Source: CADCVT01 sp036389485 (GTDB taxonomy: Bacteria > Actinomycetota > Thermoleophilia > Solirubrobacterales > Solirubrobacteraceae). From it: 64,000 nt of DNA. The stretch spans positions 62,001 through 126,000 of the forward strand of contig DASVPR010000055.1 of NCBI GenBank assembly GCA_036389485.1. Direction: 5' to 3'. The notes beneath the pieces were generated by a model. That model searched no databases. It saw only the letters and a list, made by a program, of their open reading frames with translations, and had not been told where the DNA came from. The position numbers and the translations under genes are program-made. This document shows, piece after piece, positions 7,554-14,834 of the stretch. The number at the start of each line of letters is the position of its first letter. Position 1 is the first letter of the stretch.

Positions 7554-9844
7554 CGACCCGGCGCAAGCCGGTCGACCGCGTCGAGCATCCCGAGCAGCAC
7601 GCGCCCCAGGCCGGCAGCGCCACATTCACCGAGCTGGAGCGCCGTCTCCTCGGCGACATCTTCGCCATCGTCGAGGAGCACGCCGACGACAGCGTCGTCC
7701 AGATCGACCGCGAGCGCGTCGAGCGCGCGTTCCTCTTCGCCTGCGAGCACCACGCCGACCAGCGGCGCAAGTCGGGCGAGGAGTTCATCGTCCACCCGGT
7801 CGGGGTCGCGAAGATCTGCGCCGGGCTGCGGCTCGACACCGAGACCCTCTGCGCCGCGCTGCTGCACGACACCGTCGAGGACACCTCCGCGACCCTCGAC
7901 GAGGTGCGCGAGACGTTCGGCGACGAGGTCGCCGCGCTGGTCGACGGCGTCACCAAGCTCACCGGGATCACCTTCCAGTCCCGCGACGAGGCCCAGGCGG
8001 AGAACTACCGGAAGATGATGGTCGCGATGGCCTCGGACATCCGGGTCATCCTCATCAAGCTCGCCGACCGGCTGCACAACATGCGCACGCTCGGCGCGAT
8101 GCCGAAGAACAAGCAGATCGACAAGGCGAAGGAGACGCTGGAGATCTTCGCCCCGATCGCGCATCGCCTCGGCATCCACGCCATCAAGTGGGAGCTCGAG
8201 GACCTCGCGTTCCAGACCCTCCACCCGCGCAAGTACACCGAGATCAAGAACCTGGTCAGCCAGCAGCGCGACGACCGCGAGCGTTACGTCGACAAGGCCG
8301 GCGCGTACCTGCGCCGGGAGCTGGAGGCGCTGGGCATCGAGGCCGAGATCTCAGGCCGCGCGAAGCACTTCTACTCCATCTACTCGAAGATGACCAAGAA
8401 GGGCCGCGAGTTCAACGAGATCTACGACCTCACGGCCATGCGGGTCATCGTCGGGTCGGTGAAGGACTGCTACGGCGCCGTCGGCGTCATCCACTCGCTG
8501 TGGAAGCCGCTGCCGGGCCGGTTCAAGGACTTCATCGCGATGCCCAAGTTCAACATGTACCAGTCGCTGCACACGACGGTCATCGGACCGGAGGGGCTGC
8601 CGCTGGAGATCCAGATCCGCACGCGCGAGATGCACGACATGGCGGAGTTCGGCGTCGCCGCGCACTGGATCTACAAGCAGGGCAAGGGCCCGTCCCCGGC
8701 GGCGGCGGACGGCGACGAGAAGCTGCGCTGGCTGCGCCAGATGATGGACTGGCAGCAGGAGCTCCGGGACCCGACCGAGTTCATGGAGAACCTGAAGGTC
8801 GACCTCTTCGAGGACGAGGTCTTCGTCTTCACGCCGAAGGGGGAGGTCAAGAGCCTGGCCGCCGGCGCGACACCGCTCGACTTCGCCTACGAGGTCCACA
8901 CCGAGATCGGCCACCGGTGCGTCGGCGCGCGCGTGAACGGCAAGACCGTGCCGCTGCGCTACGAGCTCCAGTCCGGCGACATCGTCGAGATCATGACCTC
9001 GAACAAGGAGCGCGGCCCGTCGCGCGACTGGATCTCGATGGTCAAGACGACGCGGGCCCGCAACAAGATCCGCCAGTGGTTCAAGGCGGAGTCGCGGGAG
9101 GACACCGAGCACACCGGCCGCGTCCTGCTGCAGGAGCACCTCGGCAAGCGCGGGCTGCCGGCGCAGAAGATCTCCGGGTCGCCGCTGCTGGCGGACGTGA
9201 TCCGCGAGATGGGCTTCCGCAAGGCGGACGACTTCTACATCGCGCTGGGCGGGGCGAAGATCTCGCCGAAGGTCGTCGTCAACAAGGTGCTGCAGCGGCT
9301 GAAGGAGGGCGAGGCGGCCGAGGGCGCGACGACGACCGTCGAGGACCTCGTCTCGACGCGGCGCGACCGCCGCCAGCCGACCCGCTCGGCGAACCAGTAC
9401 GGGATCAAGGTGGAGGGCGTCGAGGACGTGATGCTGCGGATGGCGAAGTGCTGCCACCCGGTGCCGGGCGATCCGATCGCCGGCTACATCTCGCTGGGCC
9501 GCGGGATCACGATCCACCGCGAGGACTGCCCGAACGTCCTGGTCCTGCGCAAGGACCCCGAGCGGTTCGTGCCCGTGTCCTGGGAGGGCGAGCACGAGAC
9601 CTCGTTCAAGGTCGAGGTCGAGGTCGACGCGTACGACCGCACGCGCCTGCTCGAGGAGCTCTCACGCACGTTCGCGGAGGCGGGCATCAACATCGTCGAG
9701 GCCCGCTGCGTCGTCTCCCCGCCGATGGTCAAGAACCGGTTCGTCGTCGAGGTCGCGGACACGCAGACGCTCAAGAACACCATCACGCGCCTGCGGAACA
9801 TCGACTCGGTCTTCGACGCCTACCGCGTCACGCCCACGGGCTGA
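7550..9844 (+). CDS. rel: Bifunctional (p)ppGpp synthetase/hydrolase Rel
   Basis: 764-residue stringent-response enzyme. The N-terminal HD hydrolase domain keeps its metal and catalytic residues (H106-D107 and E110-D111 in HDTVED). The synthetase domain has YSIYSKMTKKG, the RFKD signature of bifunctional enzymes and YQSLHTTVIGPEG. The C-terminal half contains the TGS domain (about 423-484), a Cys-containing segment (KCCHPVPGDPIAGY) and an ACT domain (about 684-760). GTG 7550 overlaps the recJ stop as GTGA and leaves a plausible upstream GGAGG. The frame is open further upstream, but that part has no recognisable homology. A single long Rel with both activities is the usual actinobacterial arrangement. 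Confidence 0.96.
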   Translation: MTTRRKPVDRVEHPEQHAPQAGSATFTELERRLLGDIFAIVEEHADDSVVQIDRERVERAFLFACEHHADQRRKSGEEFIVHPVGVAKICAGLRLDTETLCAALLHDTVEDTSATLDEVRETFGDEVAALVDGVTKLTGITFQSRDEAQAENYRKMMVAMASDIRVILIKLADRLHNMRTLGAMPKNKQIDKAKETLEIFAPIAHRLGIHAIKWELEDLAFQTLHPRKYTEIKNLVSQQRDDRERYVDKAGAYLRRELEALGIEAEISGRAKHFYSIYSKMTKKGREFNEIYDLTAMRVIVGSVKDCYGAVGVIHSLWKPLPGRFKDFIAMPKFNMYQSLHTTVIGPEGLPLEIQIRTREMHDMAEFGVAAHWIYKQGKGPSPAAADGDEKLRWLRQMMDWQQELRDPTEFMENLKVDLFEDEVFVFTPKGEVKSLAAGATPLDFAYEVHTEIGHRCVGARVNGKTVPLRYELQSGDIVEIMTSNKERGPSRDWISMVKTTRARNKIRQWFKAESREDTEHTGRVLLQEHLGKRGLPAQKISGSPLLADVIREMGFRKADDFYIALGGAKISPKVVVNKVLQRLKEGEAAEGATTTVEDLVSTRRDRRQPTRSANQYGIKVEGVEDVMLRMAKCCHPVPGDPIAGYISLGRGITIHREDCPNVLVLRKDPERFVPVSWEGEHETSFKVEVEVDAYDRTRLLEELSRTFAEAGINIVEARCVVSPPMVKNRFVVEVADTQTLKNTITRLRNIDSVFDAYRVTPTG

Positions 9845-9940
9845 GGGGCGTCCCGGCCTTCTTCAGTCGCTCGCGGTCTGCCGTCGGTCCGTGTTTGGAG
9901 CGGCCGCCCGCCCGCCCAGCCACCCGCCGGCAGACCCGGC

Positions 9941-10121
9941 CGTGTTGGCAAGGCGGCGGGCCGACCATCCCACGCCTCCAGACGGCGAGCGGGCTCCGCC
10001 CTGTCGCCAGGGAGCGTCTGGCGGGTGGGAGGTCGGCCCGCCGCCCGTCGGCCGCGATGGTGCCCGGGCCCGCCGGCGGTCGCGCCAGGGCGCACCGGCT
10101 CGCGTGCGCTCTGCTAACACG
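9941..10121. other. Structured intergenic element with a possible three-way junction
   Basis: The 404-base gap between rel and the NamZ gene (9845-10248) shows no credible coding sequence. It holds a long imperfect palindrome: arms 9952-9984 and 10015-10045 form 30 base pairs with only two one-base bulges and one mismatch, and the loop (9985-10014) contains a further small hairpin. Outside it, CGTGTTGGCA (9941-9950) pairs completely with TGCTAACACG (10112-10121), allowing one G-U. A second hairpin (about 10059-10096) lies between. As RNA this would be a three-way junction. There is no U-run, so it is not a simple terminator. It could be a structured RNA, a REP/MITE-like element or a DNA-binding site; which strand is functional is unknown. 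Confidence 0.6.
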
Positions 10122-10248
10122 CGTCGGCGAGCCGCCCGCGCGCCCTCGGGAGGCCCCCGCCACGCGTCGTCGTTCGGCGGTGCTCGGGCGTCCCGCCGGG
10201 CGTGCCTCGGCCGTCTCCGCGGCGCCGCCGGCGGGCTAGATTCGTCGT

Positions 10249-11520
10249 GTGCACCGCCGGTTGACCGCTGCGTTCGCGGCCGTGCTCGCAGTCGCGTGCG
10301 GCGGGCAGGAGCGCAGCGAGCCGCGCTCGGGCGTGACGACGCCGCCGGGCGCCTCCACTGCGCCCGCGGATCCGGCCGAGGTCGCGGCGGTGGGGATCGG
10401 GGCGGAGGAGCTCGGTTCGCCGGCCGGGCGGCGGCTTCGCGGGCTGCGCGTCGGCCTGATCGCCAACGCCGCCTCGGTGACCCGCGACGGCCGGCCGTCG
10501 GTGCGGGCGCTGCGCGCGCACGGGGTCCGTGTGGTGCGGCTGTTCTCACCCGAGCACGGGTTTCGCGCTCGCGGGGCCGCGGGCGCGACGCAGCGCGACA
10601 GTCGCGCGTTCGGCGTTCCGGTGGTCAGCCTGTACGGCGCGCACGAGGCGCCGACCGCGCATGACCTCCGCGGCCTCGACGCTCTGGTCTACGACCTCCA
10701 GGACGTGGGCGTGCGGTTCTACACCTACGTCTCGACCGAGATCCTCGCGCTGCGCGCCGCCGCGCGGGCGGGCGTGCCGTTCGTGGTCCTCGACCGCCCC
10801 AACCCGCTCGGTGGCGAGTTGGTCGCCGGGCCGGTCCGGCGCCGTCCGGAGACGTTCCTCGCCACCGCTCCCGGGCCGCTGGTCTACGGCCTGACCAGCG
10901 GAGAGATGGCCCGCTTCGTCAACGCGCACATCCGGCCGCGCGCGCGGTTGACCGTGATCTGCATGCGCGGGTGGCGGCGGGACATGACGTGGCCGCAGAC
11001 CGGCCGCCCGTGGACGCCGCCCTCGCCTGGCCTGCGCACGCCCCAGGCGGCGCTGATCTATCCGGGCACCGCGCTCTTCGAGGGGACGAACGTCTCCGTC
11101 GGCGGGGGAACGGGCCGCTCGTACCAGATGCTCTGCGCGCCGTGGCTCGACCCGCGCGATCTCGCCGCTCGCGCGTCGGAGCTCGGAATCCCGGCCACGC
11201 CCACGACGGTCGTTCCCCACCCGGTGCCGAGCGCCGCCCGACCGAAGTTCCGGGGCCGCCGCTGCCGCGGCGCGCTGCTCCACCCGCGCGCCGACGAGCC
11301 GGTGAACGGCTACGAGGCCGGTCTCGGGCTGCTGCGGGAGCTTCGTCGCGCGCCGCGGTTTCGCTGGCTCCAGGACGGCGCGATCGCCGACGGCGTGGTC
11401 GGCACTCCGCTGTTGCGCCGCCGCCTGGACGCGGGATGGTCGCTCGAGCGGATCCTCGCCTCCGAGGCGCCGGCGGTCCGGGCGTGGCGAGCTCGCCGCG
11501 CGCCCTACCTGCTGTATTGA
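10249..11520 (+). CDS. Exo-beta-N-acetylmuramidase NamZ-like (DUF1343) lipoprotein
   Basis: 423-residue exported protein. The N-terminus (MHRRLTAAFAAVLAVACGG) is a lipoprotein signal with a likely lipobox ending at Cys17. The body has the DUF1343 signatures SPEHGFRA, YDLQDVGVRFYTY, LDRPNPLGG and FEGTNVSVGGGT. DUF1343 members such as NamZ (GH171) remove N-acetylmuramic acid from the non-reducing end of peptidoglycan fragments, so a role in wall turnover or muropeptide recycling outside the membrane is likely. The start is a GTG. No other recycling genes are adjacent. Confidence 0.9.
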   Translation: MHRRLTAAFAAVLAVACGGQERSEPRSGVTTPPGASTAPADPAEVAAVGIGAEELGSPAGRRLRGLRVGLIANAASVTRDGRPSVRALRAHGVRVVRLFSPEHGFRARGAAGATQRDSRAFGVPVVSLYGAHEAPTAHDLRGLDALVYDLQDVGVRFYTYVSTEILALRAAARAGVPFVVLDRPNPLGGELVAGPVRRRPETFLATAPGPLVYGLTSGEMARFVNAHIRPRARLTVICMRGWRRDMTWPQTGRPWTPPSPGLRTPQAALIYPGTALFEGTNVSVGGGTGRSYQMLCAPWLDPRDLAARASELGIPATPTTVVPHPVPSAARPKFRGRRCRGALLHPRADEPVNGYEAGLGLLRELRRAPRFRWLQDGAIADGVVGTPLLRRRLDAGWSLERILASEAPAVRAWRARRAPYLLY

Positions 11521-11530
11521 GAGCCGGCGC

Positions 11531-11911
11531 TCAGCGCGCGCCGTCGAGCGCTGCTCGGAGAGCCTCGATGTCGGGCGCGCCGAAGACGACGCGGTTCTGC
11601 GTGGCGACGTAGACGAGGTCGAGGTCGACGCCCGCTCGGGCGATCCTGCGGGTCAGGTCGGCCAGGACGCCCGGCCGGTCGTGGACGTCGACCACGACGA
11701 CCTCGCGCTCGCGCGTGGGGAGGACGCCGGCGGTCGCGAGCGCGTGCTTCGCGGCTTCGGCGTGGGGGACGAGGATGTGCAGCTCGGCGCGCTCGGCGGA
11801 GCCGATGCACGTGGCCGCCGCGATGTTCACGCCCGCGTCGCTGATCGCCGCGGCGATCTGGGCGAGGGCGCCGGGAGCGTTCTCGATGTCGATGACGAGG
11901 TCGACGGCCAT
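11531..11911 (-). CDS. Tandem ACT-domain protein
   Basis: 126-residue protein made of two ACT domains (about 2-58 and 68-125; each begins with a VDxxDRPG/IENAPG-type turn followed by LAxI and a GVN/GVD-L pattern). ACT domains bind amino acids or other small ligands and regulate partner enzymes. Free-standing tandem ACT proteins are common in actinobacteria and lack an assigned ligand. It is convergent with the NamZ gene, 10 bp apart, with no enzyme partner nearby. Confidence 0.85.
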   Translation of the reverse strand: MAVDLVIDIENAPGALAQIAAAISDAGVNIAAATCIGSAERAELHILVPHAEAAKHALATAGVLPTREREVVVVDVHDRPGVLADLTRRIARAGVDLDLVYVATQNRVVFGAPDIEALRAALDGAR

Positions 11912-12033
11912 GGCTCGAAGTGCGGCGAGCCTACAGATGCGGCCCGTAACGGTCGGGCGAGTAGGGGCACCCCCACCGAAAGAAGGGGGACTTCCCCCAT
12001 GCGCCCGCGCGCGGCGGAGGGGAGGCTTGACGC

Positions 12034-12246
12034 ATGCTCCGCAGCACCGACATCCCCCTCCTCTACGTCGACTGCGACATCCCCGACGGCGTGACGCTCA
12101 CCCAGTGGCGGCGCGAGAAGGTCGCCTCCGACCTCCGCGACCGCGCCGAGGCTCGCGTCGAGGTCCGCGAGGCCCGCGCCCGGGCGTTCCGCCGCCGCCT
12201 CCCGCGGCTGCGCCCGGCGCCGGCGCTCCGCCCGCGCTTCGCCTAG
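12034..12246 (+). CDS. Small protein of unknown function (YVDCDIPDG motif)
   Basis: 70-residue basic protein. The N-terminal half is ordered in character (LLYVDCDIPDGVTLTQWRR) and the C-terminal half is Arg/Ala-rich and probably helical. A strong ribosome binding site (GGAGGGGAGG) lies about 8 bases before the ATG, and codon use matches neighbouring genes, supporting a real gene. Comparable short proteins with a Y-x-D-C-D-x-P start followed by a TL-x-x-WRR segment seem familiar from actinobacteria, but no function is known to me. Confidence 0.7.
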   Translation: MLRSTDIPLLYVDCDIPDGVTLTQWRREKVASDLRDRAEARVEVREARARAFRRRLPRLRPAPALRPRFA

Positions 12247-12264
12247 CCGGCGAGGCGCAGGGGC

Positions 12265-12834
12265 CTACTCCGGGGCCGCTGCAGCGCGTAACCCCCGCGC
12301 GACTGCAGCGGCCCGCGGCCGGGCGCCGTGCGAGGCGTGGCGCGCCGGCCCGCTGCGGACGGGCCCGCGGTCGCGGCGAGCGAGCGGCCGGTCGTGCTCG
12401 CCGCTCGCGGGCAGCGCGTCGTCGAGCCGCGCGACGGCGCGGTCGAAGCGCCGCTCCAGCCACCATCGCCCTCCGAGCGCGAGCAGGACCCGATCGAGCG
12501 GACTCGCGCGGTCGATCGTCGCCTCGAGAGCGACGAGGGACTCGGCCGAGCCGCGCGGCTCGATGGCCCACCACACGTGCGCGAGGGTGCGCCGGCCGAT
12601 CGAAGCGGTCCCTCCGAAGCGGCGCGGCGACAGCGCGATGGCGACCGCGGTGCGGGCGGTGCGCCGCACGCCCCACGGCGTCCGGATCCCCACGCGCGCG
12701 CCGCGGCGGTCGTCGTCGACGGACTCGAGGCGCAGGTACCGGTCCCCGAGCTGCCAGTGGTTGTCGAGCTCGGCGAGGAAGGCGAAGACGCGCTCCGGCG
12801 GATGCCCGACACGGCGCCGCGCGCGGATCGTCAT
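12265..12834 (-). CDS. SRPBCC (START/Bet v1-like) family protein
   Basis: 189-residue protein. The N-terminus is a classic SRPBCC start (MTIRARRRVGHPPERVFAFL, then AELDNHWQLGDRYLRLESV), with later strands GTASIGRRTLAHVWWAIEPRGSAESLVALEATI and an amphipathic helix near residue 145. These helix-grip proteins bind hydrophobic ligands. The start overlaps the upstream SnoaL-like gene as ATGA, so both are translated from one mRNA. The last ~40 residues are Arg/Ala-rich and may be disordered. Confidence 0.82.
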   Translation of the reverse strand: MTIRARRRVGHPPERVFAFLAELDNHWQLGDRYLRLESVDDDRRGARVGIRTPWGVRRTARTAVAIALSPRRFGGTASIGRRTLAHVWWAIEPRGSAESLVALEATIDRASPLDRVLLALGGRWWLERRFDRAVARLDDALPASGEHDRPLARRDRGPVRSGPARHASHGARPRAAAVARGLRAAAAPE

Positions 12835-13208
12835 GCCGAGGCGCCCTCCAGCTCGCGGCGCATCGCCTCGGCCATCGCCATCGCGCCGGACAGCGGGCGC
12901 ACCGTGACGAACAGCTCCTCGACCAGCCCGTCGTCGCCGGTCCGAATGAAGTCGCAGCCCTCGAGCGTGCGGTCGCCGACGCGCGCCTCGAAGACCAGCG
13001 CATGGTCGCGGCCGGAGGGATCGCCGAGCTCGCGGGTGTACCGGAAGTCCTCGAACACGCGGGCGACGGCGCGCAGGAGCACACCGACCTCGTCCCGACC
13101 GCGGTAGGGCTTGAAGACGATCGGGCTGCGGAAGTCGACGTCCTCGGCGAGGAGGCTCACGAGGCGGTCGATGTCCTGGGCTTCGACGGCGGCGCGGAAG
13201 GGGTGCAT
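12831..13208 (-). CDS. SnoaL-like / nuclear transport factor 2 fold protein
   Basis: 125-residue protein with a typical NTF2-like pattern: RAAVEAQDIDRLVSLLAED, then VDFRSPIVFKPYRGRDEVG, then a cone of strands ending in DGLVEELFVTVRPLSG. Proteins of this fold include small hydrolases, isomerases and binding proteins. ATG 13208 places the first helix at the normal position; upstream sequence lies in the regulatory region. It is the first gene of a two-gene operon with the SRPBCC protein and is divergent from the PadR regulator, which probably controls it. Confidence 0.85.
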   Translation of the reverse strand: MHPFRAAVEAQDIDRLVSLLAEDVDFRSPIVFKPYRGRDEVGVLLRAVARVFEDFRYTRELGDPSGRDHALVFEARVGDRTLEGCDFIRTGDDGLVEELFVTVRPLSGAMAMAEAMRRELEGASA

Positions 13209-13227
13209 GGCTTGCGCTCCGGTTAGA

Positions 13228-13237
13228 CAACTAGTTG
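13228..13237. promoter_or_regulatory. Palindromic operator candidate CAACTAGTTG
   Basis: A perfect 10-bp palindrome lies in an unusually AT-rich patch between the divergent SnoaL-like gene (start 13208) and the PadR-family regulator (start 13279). Palindromes in such positions are typical regulator binding sites, so autoregulation by the PadR protein is likely. It does not match the ATGT-N8-ACAT site of PadR itself. Promoter elements around it are not clear. Confidence 0.6.
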
Positions 13238-13278
13238 AATAGGTGCGGATGATACTACGAAGCACGGGATCGCTCTAG

Positions 13279-13833
13279 ATGGCCCTCCGCCACGCCGTCC
13301 TCGTCGCCCTGCTCGAGGGCGAGGCCTCCGGCTACGAGCTGTCGAAGCGGTTCGACGTCTCCGTCGCGAACTTCTGGTCCGCCACGCCGCAGCAGCTCTA
13401 CCGCGAGCTCGAGCGCCTGGAGACCGAGAACCTCATCGAGGCGCGCGTCGTCGAGCAGCAGCGCCGCCCGAACAAGCGGGTCTTCACGCTCACCGCCGCG
13501 GGCCGCGCCGAGCTTCACGCCTTCACCCAGGAGCCGGCGCGGCCGATGGCCCTGCGCGACGACCTCGTCGTCAAGGTCCAGGCGCTCGACGCCGGCGACC
13601 CCGACGCGATCCGCGCCTCGGTCGAGGAGCGCCTCCAGCACGCCCGCGCGAAGCTCGCCCTCTACGACACGCTGCGCGAGCGCATGCTCGACGGCGCCGG
13701 CGAGGAGGAGCACCTCCGGACAGCCGACCGCGTCGGCCCGTACCTCACGCTGATGGGCGGGCGGATGTACGAGCACGACGTCGTCCGCTGGTGCGAGCGG
13801 GTCCTAGTGGTGCTCGACGAGCGGCAACGGTGA
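13279..13833 (+). CDS. PadR-family transcriptional regulator
   Basis: 184-residue regulator with an N-terminal winged helix (about 1-85: ALLEGEASGYELSKRF, then FWSATPQQLYRELERLE, then RVFTLTAAGRAEL) and a C-terminal helical Vir-like dimerisation domain (about 95-180). PadR proteins respond to phenolic compounds, drugs or other small molecules and usually repress the adjacent gene. Here that would be the divergent SnoaL-like/SRPBCC operon across a palindromic site. It is convergent with the aldo-keto reductase gene. Confidence 0.9.
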   Translation: MALRHAVLVALLEGEASGYELSKRFDVSVANFWSATPQQLYRELERLETENLIEARVVEQQRRPNKRVFTLTAAGRAELHAFTQEPARPMALRDDLVVKVQALDAGDPDAIRASVEERLQHARAKLALYDTLRERMLDGAGEEEHLRTADRVGPYLTLMGGRMYEHDVVRWCERVLVVLDERQR

Positions 13834-13836
13834 CGC

Positions 13837-14652
13837 TCACCACCACTTGCTCTCGCGCGCGCGGTCCGTCCCGGCGGTCGTGTCGAGCGCGTCGAGAGCG
13901 GCCATGTCCTCGTCGGAGAGGGCGAAGTCGAAGACCTGCGCGTTCTCCTCGATCCGCTCCTGGTGGGTCGACTTGGGGAGCACGACGAGGTCGCGCTCCA
14001 GGCACCAGCGCACGAGCACCTGCGCCGGCGTCCGGCCGACCCGCTCCGCGATCGCCGTGACGGCGGCGTCGTCGAGGTGCCGCCCGGTGCCCAGCGGGCT
14101 GTACGCCTCCACCACCACGTCCCGCTCCTCGCACCCCGCCAGCAGCGCGCGCCGGAACTCGAACGGGCTGAACTGGACCTGGTTGACGACGGGCGGGACG
14201 TCCGCGGCGCCGAGCAGCTCGTCGAGCTCCGCGACGCTGAAGTTCGAGACGCCGATCGAGCGTGCGTACCCGCGCTCTCGCGCGCGCTGCATCCCGTCCC
14301 ACGCCCAGGTGGGGCCATCCGCCGGCCAGTGGACGATGTAGAGGTCGACGTACTCCACGCCCAGTCGGTCGAGGCTGCGCTCCGCCTCCGCCTCCGGGTC
14401 CTTCCGGCGCGGATAGAACTTCGTCGTGATGAAGACGTCGTCGCGCGGGACGCCGCTGTCGCGCAGCGCACGGCCGACGCTCCCCTCGTTGCCGTACGCC
14501 TGCGCGGTGTCGACGTGCCGGTAGCCCGCCTCGAGCGCCCAGCGCACCGCGTCCTCGCACTCGCGCCCGTCGCGCACCTGCCAGACGCCGAACCCGAGCA
14601 GCGGGATCTCGCCGCCGTCGGCGAGCGCGCGTACGCGCTTCTCCGCCGTCAC
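13837..14652 (-). CDS. Aldo-keto reductase
   Basis: 271-residue NADPH-dependent oxidoreductase of the 2,5-diketo-D-gluconate reductase-like subgroup. The (beta/alpha)8 barrel motifs are complete: LLGFGVWQV, catalytic Asp and Tyr in HVDTAQAYGNE, Lys in TTKFYPRRKD, His in YIVHWPADG, then GVSNF, QVQFSPF, YSPLGTGRHL and the coenzyme-binding PKSTHQERIEEN. The GTG start at 14652 overlaps the upstream small gene as GTGA. It probably reduces aldehydes or ketoses; the physiological substrate is not evident. Confidence 0.92.
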   Translation of the reverse strand: MTAEKRVRALADGGEIPLLGFGVWQVRDGRECEDAVRWALEAGYRHVDTAQAYGNEGSVGRALRDSGVPRDDVFITTKFYPRRKDPEAEAERSLDRLGVEYVDLYIVHWPADGPTWAWDGMQRARERGYARSIGVSNFSVAELDELLGAADVPPVVNQVQFSPFEFRRALLAGCEERDVVVEAYSPLGTGRHLDDAAVTAIAERVGRTPAQVLVRWCLERDLVVLPKSTHQERIEENAQVFDFALSDEDMAALDALDTTAGTDRARESKWW

Positions 14653-14825
14653 TCGCTGTCGCCGCCGATGATCTCGTCGACGGACGGATGCTCGTCGCTC
14701 TCGAGCAGCTCCTCCGGGGACGGGACGTCCTGGAGCACCTCCTCGGGCGACGGGCTCTCGACTTCGGGAAGCTTCGGGGGCGGCGGGACGGCCTTCTCGG
14801 CGTCGCCGCCGGTGGGATCGCTCAT
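14649..14825 (-). CDS. Short acidic protein upstream of the aldo-keto reductase
   Basis: 58-residue open reading frame starting MSDPTGGDAEKAVPPPP. It is strongly acidic and built around two similar segments (SPSPEEVLQDV and VPSPEELLESD), ending PSVDEIIGGDSE. The stop overlaps the aldo-keto reductase GTG as GTGA, and codons follow genome bias, supporting translation. It probably forms short amphipathic helices or is disordered. Function unknown; a protein-interaction peptide is one possibility. Confidence 0.6.
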   Translation of the reverse strand: MSDPTGGDAEKAVPPPPKLPEVESPSPEEVLQDVPSPEELLESDEHPSVDEIIGGDSE

Positions 14826-14834
14826 GCCCGGGTC

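Noticed and set aside
3909..7625. Very long open frame on the minus strand opposite recJ
   Set aside because: It mirrors recJ codon structure (no stops because of extreme GC bias), is Arg/Gly-rich, and its apparent repeats are just the antisense of the recJ tandem repeat. No recognisable domain.
9952..10045. Interpretation of the large hairpin as the rel transcription terminator
   Set aside because: It is over 100 bases from the rel stop and has no following U-run; it may slow polymerase but does not look like an intrinsic terminator.
9863..10549. Open frames on both strands across the 9845-10248 gap
   Set aside because: Composition is Arg/Pro/Gly/Ala-rich with no domain, no good start or ribosome binding site, and the same bases are better explained by extensive inverted repeats.
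11960..12010. Short G/C palindromes (GGGGCACCCCC and GGGGGACTTCCCCC) before the small YVDCD gene
   Set aside because: Stems of 4-5 bp in GC-rich DNA are expected by chance; no regulator or conserved context supports them.
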